From contig DASXEJ010000122.1 of assembly GCA_036490175.1 (NCBI GenBank), positions 17,032-81,031 on the forward strand: a DNA stretch of 64,000 bases, in the 5' to 3' direction. Made by a program: the position numbers and the translations under genes. Below the pieces are notes generated by a model. The model worked only from the letters and a program-made list of their open reading frames with translations, was not told the origin of the DNA and made no database searches. Shown in pieces: positions 18,304-26,422 of this stretch. How positions within the stretch are numbered: the first letter of the stretch is position 1; the number at the start of each line of letters is the position of its first letter. Origin of the DNA: Pirellulales bacterium (GTDB taxonomy: Bacteria; Planctomycetota; Planctomycetia; Pirellulales; JACPPG01).

Positions 18304-18666
18304 ATGTCGTCGGCCATTGCCCGCCGCTTCGAGGTCGCAGACTTGACCCAGATTCCGCCGATCGACTGTCCGTGCGGATCGGCACGCCGTGCCTTTGTGG
18401 ATTTGGAGGACTATCCTGCGACAGTGCATCGCACCGAGATCTCGGCTGACGCGCGGTTGCACTATCACAAGCGGCTTACCGAGACCTATTACTTCCTCGA
18501 ATGCACGCCCGCAGCACGCATGCAGCTCGACGAGGAGCTGATTCCCGTGCGGCCGGGGATGTGCGTAGTTATCCGACCGGGATGTCGGCACCGCGCTGTT
18601 GGCCAGATGACGGTGCTGGTGATCTGCACGCCGAAGTTTGACCCGGCCGACGAGTGGTTCGACTGA
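18304..18666 (+). CDS. Cupin-domain protein
   Basis: 120 residues forming one small cupin barrel. The metal-site motif is seen as LHYHKRLTETYYFLE (the usual GxxHxHxxxxExxYVLEG motif, with two His and a Glu), and the second motif as VVIRPGCRHRAVG. Small single-cupin proteins bind a metal and act as sensors, isomerases or oxygenases; nothing here decides which. It starts with ATG after a region without a clear Shine-Dalgarno. Its upstream region carries tandem TTGACGC repeats. Confidence 0.8.
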   Translation: MSSAIARRFEVADLTQIPPIDCPCGSARRAFVDLEDYPATVHRTEISADARLHYHKRLTETYYFLECTPAARMQLDEELIPVRPGMCVVIRPGCRHRAVGQMTVLVICTPKFDPADEWFD

Positions 18667-19085
18667 CTCTGCGAGCAGCGTGTTGGGCCGGGTCACATGT
18701 GGCGAGCGACCATGCAGAACGTCGCGCATCATGTCGGCCGCAGGCGGACGCCAAGTAGTCTTTCGCATGGTGCGACGGCCAGGTTCCGAAACCACTCTCA
18801 GCCGCAGGCAATATCTAGGGCCTGGCAAGCTGGTCGATCATCGGGCAATCGGGTATGATGTCGGCCGACTAGATTCAACCTCCCCCTCGTCGGCGGGGAG
18901 GTTGCAACTAGGCAGCTCGAGCCTGGGGTTGCTTTTCGCGGGGGACTCCGTTGGTGATCTGAAGCGGGGGGTGCGTGGGTTGCCCTCCAGCGATCGCTGC
19001 GGTCTGGTCCGCCGACAACAATACAAGAATGAAGCTTCGTTTGAGGGAGCTTCCGGTTGGCATTTGAAGCGGGGGGAACAACGCC
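18667..19085. other. Structured 5' region before the small basic protein gene
   Basis: No gene is supported. A TATGAT is at 18854-18859. It is followed by a 9-bp perfect hairpin at 18877-18903 (AACCTCCCC / GGGGAGGTT) and a second hairpin at 18904-18933 (GCAAC-AGGC / GCCT-GTTGC) followed by TTTT, which looks like an attenuator or a short-RNA terminator. The 12-mer TGAAGCGGGGGG occurs at about 18960 and again at about 19064, the latter acting as the ribosome-site region of the next gene. Confidence 0.45.
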
Positions 19086-19376
19086 ATGGCGCGCAAGCTC
19101 GTAAATCGAAAAGAATTGCGGAAAGAAAACGACGCGGCCGAAGCCGCTGCGCCGAAGCCGGCGAAAAAGGCCCCGGCCAAGCGCAAGAGCCGTGCCAAAG
19201 CCGCCAAGGACGTGCGACTGAAAGCCTTCTGGGGCGTCTTCAACCAGTCGCTCAAGCGGGTCGCGCTGTTCGAGTACAGCGAGAAGAAATCGGCCGACAA
19301 AAAGGCGGCCGAACTAACGGCCTCGCAAAAGACACCGCACTTTGTCCAACCGGTCAAAGAAGCCATCGCTGAATAG
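19086..19376 (+). CDS. Small basic Lys/Ala-rich protein
   Basis: 96 residues. The first half is a Lys/Ala/Pro-rich tail (for example KPAKKAPAKRKSRAKAAKD) resembling histone-H1-like tails. The second half is a compact amphipathic segment, LKAFWGVFNQSLKRVALFEYSEKKSADKKAAEL. I believe it is a conserved planctomycete small protein, but no function is known. The basic tail suggests nucleic-acid binding. The G-rich GCGGGGGGAA just upstream of the ATG is an unusual but likely ribosome site. Confidence 0.65.
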   Translation: MARKLVNRKELRKENDAAEAAAPKPAKKAPAKRKSRAKAAKDVRLKAFWGVFNQSLKRVALFEYSEKKSADKKAAELTASQKTPHFVQPVKEAIAE

Positions 19377-19432
19377 TCGGCATCTTTCTGCTGGCCCCTA
19401 CGATGCTGCCGGCCGAACGGGCTCTTGGCGAG

Positions 19433-20395
19433 CTACTGCGGCGATTGCAGCTCGATTTCTGTGCGAACTCGGCACGTTGCGCCATACAGGCCGCTGACTA
19501 CCTGCAACCCAGAGGCGTTGGTGGTGTAAGCCGTGTCCGAGTCGTCTGGTGTCGTCGCGCGGCGTTCGATTGGGCCTCGTCGATGGTCGGTTGCCGAACT
19601 AAGGTTACGGTACGACGGGCGAGCAGTCCCACTTTGATGAGCCGTGGAGGACACATGGCGTAATCTGAGCGGTGTCGGCCGCGGAGCCGTACCAGTCTCG
19701 CGGCGAATCATCACGAGCAACACTGCTATCTCCTCGTGTACGTCCTGCATCTGGCTGATTACGAGCAGATCACCCACCGCAAACGGCTGAATGCTACCGG
19801 GGCCGCCATTGTCGTCCCACGAGTCGGGTTGAATCGTGTTCGTAATTAAATTCATAAGCGGTCCCCAGTTGTGACCGACGCCGATCAGGTCGCTGACGGG
19901 GTAGATCTTGGTCGTAAGAATCTCGTCGGCCTTTTCCTTGCTCGTGATCTTCACGACTTCGTCTTGGATGACCCAGGTCAGATCGAATTCTTCGAGAATC
20001 AGGTCGAGGGCCCCGCGCAAGGATACCCCCCGGACAGATCGCGTTACCGGTGCTTTCTGATCGACGGCGGCGTCCGCAAGTCCCTTGTTATCGAGTTGCA
20101 TCGGCACGCCATATCTTGTCGACAGCTGTGCAATGGCATCGTCCAGCTGTGTATTGTGGAAGTCAATCGAGACGGTCTCTTCGATTGCTTGTCCAAGGCG
20201 TTCCTCAACGGCCGTGGCGCGATCGACGCGCAGGACTGCGCGATCGACGCGCGACATAGGTCGAACGATTGGTGGCGCCACGGAATTGTCAGTTGCGCCG
20301 CGGCCAAGTTGCGCATGAGCCGGTTCGATGCCAGGCTGCGCGAGCAACCAGGCAATGCCCGTGATCGCGGAGAATATGCGAAGCTTTGTAGGCAT
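19433..20395 (-). CDS. Secreted protein with secretin/TonB short N-terminal (STN-like) domain
   Basis: 320 residues with a signal peptide (about 1-28). Residues about 70-150 form an STN-like domain (DDAIAQLSTRYGVPMQLDNKGL; LRGALDLILEEFDLTWVIQDEVVKITS), the module found at the periplasmic end of secretins and TonB receptors. It continues with YPVSDLIG and LMNLITNTIQPDSWDD. No secretin barrel is fused or adjacent, so this is a stand-alone member. The last roughly 85 residues are Ser/Thr/Arg-rich and look disordered. Its partner and function are unknown. Confidence 0.7.
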   Translation of the reverse strand: MPTKLRIFSAITGIAWLLAQPGIEPAHAQLGRGATDNSVAPPIVRPMSRVDRAVLRVDRATAVEERLGQAIEETVSIDFHNTQLDDAIAQLSTRYGVPMQLDNKGLADAAVDQKAPVTRSVRGVSLRGALDLILEEFDLTWVIQDEVVKITSKEKADEILTTKIYPVSDLIGVGHNWGPLMNLITNTIQPDSWDDNGGPGSIQPFAVGDLLVISQMQDVHEEIAVLLVMIRRETGTAPRPTPLRLRHVSSTAHQSGTARPSYRNLSSATDHRRGPIERRATTPDDSDTAYTTNASGLQVVSGLYGATCRVRTEIELQSPQ

Positions 20396-20497
20396 GGTGC
20401 CAGCTCCCGAAGATCGGCACGTAGTGAAGGGGCGTGCCTGATTGCCACTGACAATTCTGTCGGGTTATGCAACAGGGCACGAAGGATGTCGCGGAAA

Positions 20498-20614
20498 TCA
20501 TTCCCCGTCCGGCGCTGCCGGTGCGGGCGTGGAGATGCCTGCACGCGCCATGCCACCGCCGCCGATTCCGTTATCAATCACAAGCGCTGCCACTAACGCG
20601 AAAGTGCGTGACAT
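20498..20614 (-). CDS. Candidate small protein (38 aa) with strong ribosome site
   Basis: A 38-codon frame beginning MSRTFALVAALVIDNG, with a hydrophobic N-terminal segment, a glycine run and a Pro/Ala tail. The ATG is preceded by AAGGAGGGG at ideal spacing, the best Shine-Dalgarno in this part of the window, and 28 bases upstream is a palindrome (20642-20659). It could be a small secreted or membrane peptide or a leader peptide of the STN gene downstream. No homologue is recognised, so this rests on the ribosome site alone. Confidence 0.4.
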   Translation of the reverse strand: MSRTFALVAALVIDNGIGGGGMARAGISTPAPAAPDGE

Positions 20615-20641
20615 CTGGGCCCCTCCTTCGGCTGATGAAGA

Positions 20642-20659
20642 ATTCACGGAACCGTGAAT
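20642..20659. repeat. 8-bp-arm palindrome upstream of the 38-aa frame
   Basis: ATTCACGG and CCGTGAAT flank two adenines. It is a perfect inverted repeat placed where an operator or leader hairpin of the small minus-strand frame would be. No other copy was noticed in the window. Confidence 0.5.
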
Positions 20660-21091
20660 CGAGCAGAGACGTGGGTCGTCGCGCGGTTCCGGTCGCTCGA
20701 CGCTCCTAGCGCGAATGCTACCGCTGCCCCCAGGAACTTGCAATGAAAATCCGCAGTTCGTTGTCAGGCCATTGATTGGCGCTTGCCGGGTTCCAAACTC
20801 TCGCCGACCCGTGCTGCAATTTACCACCCGTGGCGGTGGTACGTCGGACGTCGATCGCGGGAGTGTCAGGTTGCCACTTCCCCGGGCTACGGACCGAGCG
20901 TAGAGTCTATCAGGCGACGCTTCGTTGACTCGCGGTCGCGGCCAGCCCACAATCGTTTTTCCGAGCTGGGGAAAAGCGCCGCCGGTCTGCGCTGGGCGTT
21001 GAGAACAGGCTCTTCTTGCCACGTCCAGCTCGACGGTCAATGCGCCTCGCCAGCCGATCATCCACCGACCAACGCGGAAGCAACGTTTCCT
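20660..21091. other. Upstream region of the Hsp70 gene, no supported gene
   Basis: The Hsp70 frame is open on the plus strand from 20783, but the residues before 21092 are Arg/Ser-rich and unlike Hsp70, so they are not annotated. No clear promoter was found. Confidence 0.4.
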
Positions 21092-22669
21092 ATGGAGTTC
21101 CAACCCGGTAAGACCGTCGGCATCGATCTAGGAACGACCTTTTCGGCCATTGCCCACCTGGACGAGCAGGGAAACCCTGTGGCGCTGCTGAATGAGGACG
21201 AGGAGATCGAAACGCCCAGCTTGATTCTGCTGGCCGAAAGCGGCCATGTGATTGTCGGGCCCAGTCGCATGCGTGCGGCGATGGAAGACCCCGAGCATGT
21301 CGTCGAGCGCGTCAAACGGCAGATGGGCAACGCCGAGTTCAAGAGAACCTTCGATGGTCGCGAGATCACGCCCGAATTCCTGTCGGCCTTGATTCTGAAA
21401 AAGCTTCGCCAGGACGCGGAAAAACAAATCGGCCCGATCGGCAATGCCGTGATCACGGTGCCGGCGTATTTCAACGATTCGCGCCGCAAGGCGACGCAAG
21501 ACGCCGGCAAGATCGCGGGCTTGAACGTGGTGGACATCATCAACGAGCCGACGGCGGCCACGCTGACCTACGCCTGGCATCGTGGTGAACTGGGCGCCGC
21601 CAAGCACAGCTTCGATCGACCGCATCAAGCGCTCGTGTACGATTTGGGCGGAGGTACATTCGACGTCACTGTTGTCCGTTACACGCCGACGCATTTTCAG
21701 GTGCTGGCGACCGACGGCGATGTGCAGCTAGGGGGCGTCGACTGGAACGATCGGATACTCGAACACGTGGCCCGCGAGTTTCAGTCGCGGCATGGCATCG
21801 ATCTCCGCACGTCGCCCGCCACGATGCAGATGCTGAGGCACGATTGCGATCAAGCAAAGATTGCGCTCACGGAAGATAACCAGACGTCGATCATGTGCCG
21901 CCACGAAGGCAAGAGCGTCTCCGTAACCATCACGCGCGAACAGTTCGATGACATGACCGCGGACTTGATGCAACGCACGATCGACACCACCGAGCAAGTG
22001 CTCGAACAGGCCAAGATGACGGCCGACCAACTGGATGCCGTCGTGCTTGTCGGCGGTTCTACATTGATGCCAAAAGTCGCCCAATTGCTCGAGCAGGCGA
22101 CCGGCAAAAAACCTTACCAGGGCATTTCACCCCATACCTCGGTGGCGCAGGGAGCGGCAATTCATGCGGCCATCCTGGAAGCCAAATTTCGTGGCGACAA
22201 GAGCGAGCTGGGCGAGAAAGTACGCAAGTACCTGCAACAGATCAAACAGGAAGACGTCAATTCTCACGGGCTAGGTGTGGCCGTAAAGCATCCCAGAACC
22301 GGCAAGATGATCAATCACCTGATGATCCGCCGCAATACGCGGCTACCGGCCGAGACGAAGCAGACATTCAGGACCAACGCCGCCGCTCAGCAACGTGTCA
22401 CTGTAAGAGTCATCGAGGGAGACGCTCCCGATCCCGACGCCTGCCTGTTGATTGGCAACTGCCGCATCACCGATTTGCCGCCGAACCTGCCGCAGGGTTC
22501 ACCCATCGAAGTGACCTACGCTTTCGACGGTTCAGGCCGCGTCCGCGTGCGGGCGCGTGACGTGACAGGTGGCCACGAAGCCACGATCGAAATCGAGCGC
22601 AAGAGCGGACTGGATGAGACCCAGGTCGACGCCTATACGAGTCTGGCGAACGATTACGTCGTGGAATAG
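21092..22669 (+). CDS. Hsp70-family chaperone (short DnaK-like)
   Basis: 525 residues. The ATPase domain shows GIDLGTTFSAIA (phosphate 1), IINEPTAATL, YDLGGGTFDVTVV (phosphate 2) and VVLVGGSTLMP (adenosine). A short beta-sandwich substrate domain follows (GVAVKHPRTGKMINHLMIRRNT; GRVRVRARDVTGG). The protein ends soon after that sandwich, so the helical lid of canonical DnaK (about 640 residues) is missing. It is therefore a divergent Hsp70, not the housekeeping DnaK. It lies 200 bp upstream of a J-like/MshEN membrane protein, a plausible partner. Confidence 0.9.
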   Translation: MEFQPGKTVGIDLGTTFSAIAHLDEQGNPVALLNEDEEIETPSLILLAESGHVIVGPSRMRAAMEDPEHVVERVKRQMGNAEFKRTFDGREITPEFLSALILKKLRQDAEKQIGPIGNAVITVPAYFNDSRRKATQDAGKIAGLNVVDIINEPTAATLTYAWHRGELGAAKHSFDRPHQALVYDLGGGTFDVTVVRYTPTHFQVLATDGDVQLGGVDWNDRILEHVAREFQSRHGIDLRTSPATMQMLRHDCDQAKIALTEDNQTSIMCRHEGKSVSVTITREQFDDMTADLMQRTIDTTEQVLEQAKMTADQLDAVVLVGGSTLMPKVAQLLEQATGKKPYQGISPHTSVAQGAAIHAAILEAKFRGDKSELGEKVRKYLQQIKQEDVNSHGLGVAVKHPRTGKMINHLMIRRNTRLPAETKQTFRTNAAAQQRVTVRVIEGDAPDPDACLLIGNCRITDLPPNLPQGSPIEVTYAFDGSGRVRVRARDVTGGHEATIEIERKSGLDETQVDAYTSLANDYVVE

Positions 22670-22868
22670 ACTCGTGGCGTATCGGCCCGCGGGAATGCCG
22701 GGAAACCAGCTCGTGTCCCGCGGACGAGTGGCTGGCGATCGATCACCCCTTTTTTCGGCCTTCTGCCAACCCGGCGGCGGGCTCTTGTGCTGTCCAGGGT
22801 TGGCCAGTTTTCCCGCTCGAATTTCGACAAGACCCGCGCCGCATTCCAGATATCCACAGACGACTGTC

Positions 22869-23921
22869 ATGGCAAAGCAGCTAGAAGTTTATCGCGATTG
22901 GTTGGGCATTACCGACGAGACGCGGCCCCTGAGCCACTATCAGCTCTTGCGGTTGACCAAATTCGAAGACGATCCGGCCAAGATTCGCTTGCACTACCGC
23001 AAGATGAACTCCCACGTGCGCAAGTTCGCCACCGGAGATTTTGCCCAGCAGTCGCAAGATCTGCTCAACGAACTGGCCAAGGCCATGCTGTGCCTGACCG
23101 ACACGCGCCGCAAGGGAGAATACGATGCGTCCCTCGGTCGCGGCGAAGGGAGCAAACGGCGCAAGCACACGCTCGAAGAGATTCTTATCGGCCGCAAGAT
23201 CATCGACAGCGCCGGGCTCGACAAGGCCCGCAACCTGGCCAAGGCCATCAACCTGGAAATCCGCGATGCGGTCATGCAGCAAAAAATGGCCCCGGCCGAT
23301 GCTGTAATGATGGCCTATGCCGAATCCTTGGGCCTGCCGTATATCGACCTGGGAGACGTCGGAGTCGACGAGCAACTGGTGCCCAAGGTGCCGGCGGTGC
23401 TCGCGCGGCAGCATTCCTGCGTGCCGGTGATGGCCGACAAAGGGGAACTGCTAATGGCCTCGCCGAATCCGTTGATTCCGGAAATCGAAGAGGAGCTGCG
23501 TTTACGCATCGGCATGCCGGTGCGCACCGTGCTGTGTACGCCGGGCGAGGTGAACGCCGCGCTGGCCAAGTACTTTCCCAAAGAAGCCGCCGTCGCTCAG
23601 ATGGCGGCCGGAGTCGGATCCGGCACGCCGCCGGCCAGTGTCGCCAAGCCTGCACCCAAGGAACAAGCGACTGCCGAAGCAGGGGACGCACCGGAAAAAG
23701 CTGACAAGGCCACCATGCGCAAGCGTATGCAGATGGGAGCTGGGCTGGGCTTTATGTGGGGCTTTATCAGTCTGGTGCTAGTCGGCAACATCGCCTCGGC
23801 CCGCACGCTGAAAGGCTGGCACTTGGACGGTAGTCTAAAGCTTTATGGGGTGGCCTTGGGCCTGGGGCTGATCTTGGCTGCTATCGGCTTTTTCGTTGGT
23901 GGACAGTTCAAGCGCGCTTGA
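22869..23921 (+). CDS. J-like domain + MshEN domain membrane protein
   Basis: 350 residues. Residues about 20-90 resemble the planctomycete J-like domain (LSHYQLLRLTKFEDDP; LLNELAKAMLCLTD; EYD) but lack the HPD tripeptide needed to stimulate Hsp70. Residues about 100-240 match the MshEN/GspE N-terminal domain (LGLPYIDLGDVGVDEQLVPKVP; NPLIPEIEEELRLRIG), which in other proteins binds c-di-GMP or docks secretion ATPases. A Pro/Ala linker leads to two transmembrane helices at about 288-306 and 324-344. No ATPase domain follows. The gene is downstream of the Hsp70 gene on the same strand. Confidence 0.75.
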   Translation: MAKQLEVYRDWLGITDETRPLSHYQLLRLTKFEDDPAKIRLHYRKMNSHVRKFATGDFAQQSQDLLNELAKAMLCLTDTRRKGEYDASLGRGEGSKRRKHTLEEILIGRKIIDSAGLDKARNLAKAINLEIRDAVMQQKMAPADAVMMAYAESLGLPYIDLGDVGVDEQLVPKVPAVLARQHSCVPVMADKGELLMASPNPLIPEIEEELRLRIGMPVRTVLCTPGEVNAALAKYFPKEAAVAQMAAGVGSGTPPASVAKPAPKEQATAEAGDAPEKADKATMRKRMQMGAGLGFMWGFISLVLVGNIASARTLKGWHLDGSLKLYGVALGLGLILAAIGFFVGGQFKRA

Positions 23922-24278
23922 TCTCCATTGACTTGGTTGCTGGGGAACCTTGATAGGCGCCGTCAAACTCTCACACCAGGCTGGGGGTGGCGAGCCCTTA
24001 CTGCAAACTCGCGCCGAAATCTTCACCGCCGACGTTTGCTTTCCGATCGGAACGCCCCTACGCTGACGGAAGCGGGCCATGCCATTCTTCGGCAACTCAA
24101 TGACGGGGCATTCGATGCGTAGTCGGCTGCATCGCAGCGGCGCTGGTTTCAAAAGCGCCTGCGCGGGCGCCCACGAACGCCAATCAATCGACTGAACTCG
24201 ATGAGCGCGGCTGGTATTGCTCGACGTGCTCGCGCTTGGCGGTAGCGCTATTCAACAGGCATTTTTAGGGGATTCAAC
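23922..24278. other. 357-bp gap upstream of the TAXI-like gene
   Basis: No gene is supported. A GGCGCT-AGCGCC hairpin lies near 24140-24162 without a T-run. The last 40 bases are AT-richer and carry the AGGGG ribosome site of the next gene. Confidence 0.4.
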
Positions 24279-25799
24279 GTGCCAGTTATTGAACCTGTGC
24301 TTGGTCAATTGTGGATGCCCGTTGTCGCCATCGTCACTGCGACTGCGCATTTCATGGCAAGGCACCTACTTTGGTTTTTGGTTCTCGCGATGGTGACGTT
24401 CGGCGTACTCTTTGGCTGGTCCGAGTACACGCGGCAGAACACGACCGACATCACGCTCTGCGTGGGACCTGCCGGCAGCGATGGCTGGGACGACGCGCGA
24501 CGTATCGCCGATCGCATTAATGCTTCGCCGCCGCATATCGGCGCACGATACAACGTAACCTTGGTCGAGACGGACGGATTTGAGGAAAATCGAAAGCGTG
24601 TCTCGCGCGATACTAGCGGCAGCACGATTGGTTTTGCGCACGACGGATTTGGCGATTCGTCGCGCATATCGATTCTTACGCCACTCGAGTACTCCTTTCT
24701 ACATGTGTTTTGTACAAGAAAGTTCCTCAAGGATCACAAGATCCCGATACATTCTAATCGGGCGCCGGCCCTGGCCGAGATTGTCCGAAAGTTTGACCAC
24801 GGTCTTGTGTTTCTAGGTCCGCCCGAAAGCGGCACTCGCCAAGCCGCGGAGATCGTGCTGAGAAACTACAATATCGAGCCTGCCAAGTTGGCGACTAACG
24901 GAGTGGCAGACTACAACGAGATGCGCGCCGCGCTAATCAACGGTACTATTTGCGCGGCGTTCTACTCTGGACCGTGGGGATCGTCGCTCGTACGTCAGAT
25001 TGCTGACGATCAATCGTGCCGCCTTGTCAATTTCGAAGATGTCCGCGACGCATTAGTGCAGCAAAATCGGCAACTGCACAAAGCAGCCATTAACAGGAAT
25101 TCGTACATCGACGGCGACTTTTGCGCTACGGATATTCAGACGATCGGAACCCGCCGCGTAATTATTTGCCCCCGCACCATGTCCGCGCAAGACGCGTACT
25201 TCATCGGCAAATGCGCGCACGATGTGATGCAGGATCAGGTGGGTGCCTTGGATTGGGAAGCAAAGGAGCCTGCAGACGTCGCGACAAATCGATTTACGTA
25301 TCCGATGCATCCAGCCGCGATTCTCTTGAGCAAGGACATGGCCCCCACGACCTGGATCACAAAGTGGAGCGTGGTGCTTTCCACGTTGTTGGTGTGGGTT
25401 GCAACCAGTCTGTTGCACGATTGGAACACCCGGGCAACTCGGCAGGAGAGCGCCAAGGCAGCCACGGGCGAGAATCTCGCGACGCAAAAGTTATCCACGT
25501 ATGACGAGTTTGAGGCCGCTATAGAACGTGAACATCAGTGTCTGCATCAGGCATCGGATCCGCTGGAGCCTTCGTGGTGCCAAAAGTTCCGAGCGAGTCT
25601 GCGAGGTCTTTTTCAAAACATTAAAACGGCGCTTCGCCGTGCCACATTGACGGACGAACAGGCGGAATCGCTGCTTGAGGGCGTCCTCGAATTGTACTAC
25701 GAAATAGATTTGCGGAACCCGCCGCAAAGCGGCGCGGTGCATGCCGTACCAACGCCGGATCCAAAGAAGGACTCCGGGGAGGAAGCCGTTGCGGTTTGA
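24279..25799 (+). CDS. Membrane-anchored TAXI-type (TRAP) solute-binding-like protein
   Basis: 506 residues from a GTG preceded by AGGGG. A membrane helix at about 29-48 is followed by a periplasmic domain with the TAXI/NMT1-like binding-protein pattern (ITLCVGPAGSDGWDDARRIADRI; VFLGPPESGTRQAAEIVLRNY; YNEMRAALINGTICAAFYSGP). A second helix near 370-390 leads to a cytoplasmic tail of about 110 residues. Free TAXI proteins feed TRAP transporters; a two-helix anchored form without TRAP permease genes nearby suggests sensing or another role. Codons are visibly AT-richer than in the flanking genes, hinting at transfer. Confidence 0.75.
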   Translation: MPVIEPVLGQLWMPVVAIVTATAHFMARHLLWFLVLAMVTFGVLFGWSEYTRQNTTDITLCVGPAGSDGWDDARRIADRINASPPHIGARYNVTLVETDGFEENRKRVSRDTSGSTIGFAHDGFGDSSRISILTPLEYSFLHVFCTRKFLKDHKIPIHSNRAPALAEIVRKFDHGLVFLGPPESGTRQAAEIVLRNYNIEPAKLATNGVADYNEMRAALINGTICAAFYSGPWGSSLVRQIADDQSCRLVNFEDVRDALVQQNRQLHKAAINRNSYIDGDFCATDIQTIGTRRVIICPRTMSAQDAYFIGKCAHDVMQDQVGALDWEAKEPADVATNRFTYPMHPAAILLSKDMAPTTWITKWSVVLSTLLVWVATSLLHDWNTRATRQESAKAATGENLATQKLSTYDEFEAAIEREHQCLHQASDPLEPSWCQKFRASLRGLFQNIKTALRRATLTDEQAESLLEGVLELYYEIDLRNPPQSGAVHAVPTPDPKKDSGEEAVAV

Positions 25800-25841
25800 T
25801 CCACGACAGCACGCCCGACTGCGGCTTGCAATTTGCAACGG

Positions 25842-26216
25842 CTAATTGCCCAGCACGCCGCGCAACTTTTCTTCGGTTTCGGGGCGGCCAAGCTCGGCCT
25901 TGCCGAACCCAGTGATTGCTCCGGCTTCGACGGCCGTGGCTTGTGCATCGGCATAGTTGCTGACCAGCATCACCGGCACGCTCGAAAGCGCGGGGTCCGC
26001 CTTGATCGCGTTCAAGATTTCCAGGCCATCGCTGTAATCAGCATCGAGCTTGCGGTTGATCAGCACCAGGGAGAATGGCTCGCGCCGTAAGTGCGCGAGC
26101 GCATCCGTCGGTCCGTGCGCTTGCACCACCTCGGCACCAAACCGCGACGAGAGCAAGCGACGAATGGCCGCATGATCTGGCCCACATTGCCCAACGTCGA
26201 GTACGCGCTTGGCCAT
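25842..26216 (-). CDS. Response-regulator receiver-like protein with altered phosphosite
   Basis: 124 residues with a stand-alone CheY-like fold. The strand that normally ends in the phosphorylated Asp reads LVLINRKLD, so Asn (N54) stands at that place. The later Ser (VSNYADA, S86) and Lys (GFGK, K106) positions are kept, but the acidic pair at the N-terminus is also poorly kept (VLDVGQCGPD). It is probably a phosphorylation-independent pseudo-receiver, or one phosphorylated at a neighbouring Asp. There is no output domain and no kinase nearby. The ATG at 26216 is chosen over an upstream start. Confidence 0.7.
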   Translation of the reverse strand: MAKRVLDVGQCGPDHAAIRRLLSSRFGAEVVQAHGPTDALAHLRREPFSLVLINRKLDADYSDGLEILNAIKADPALSSVPVMLVSNYADAQATAVEAGAITGFGKAELGRPETEEKLRGVLGN

Positions 26217-26273
26217 AAGTCTGCACAGCTCGAACCGGAAAAGGGAAGACTCGACTAAACAGAAACTCAAAGC

Positions 26274-26373
26274 ATCCACAGATTTCACAGATTACGCAGG
26301 CAAGGCTCCGAGCGCCGCGCCTACGCGTCAATCTTTCCTGGATTTCTCTGCGTCGTCTGCGAAATCTGCGGAT
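26274..26373. repeat. Imperfect inverted repeat of the CAGATTTC-GCAGA type
   Basis: The arms are at 26274-26300 and 26348-26373 (ATCCACAGATTTCACAGATT... against the complement of ...TCTGCGAAATCTGCGGAT). About 20 of 26 positions agree. The core GCAGATTTCGCAGA resembles dispersed intergenic repeats seen in many genomes. It fills the space between the receiver-like gene and the stop of the PQQ-propeller gene. Confidence 0.55.
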
Positions 26374-26422
26374 CCCATGCTCGCGCGATGACATGTCACC
26401 GCCGGTGCCTCGGACAAGCAGA

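Noticed and set aside
20783..21091. N-terminal extension of the Hsp70 frame
   Set aside because: Residues are Arg/Ser-rich and unlike any Hsp70 start; the ATG at 21092 begins the conserved IDLGTT region.
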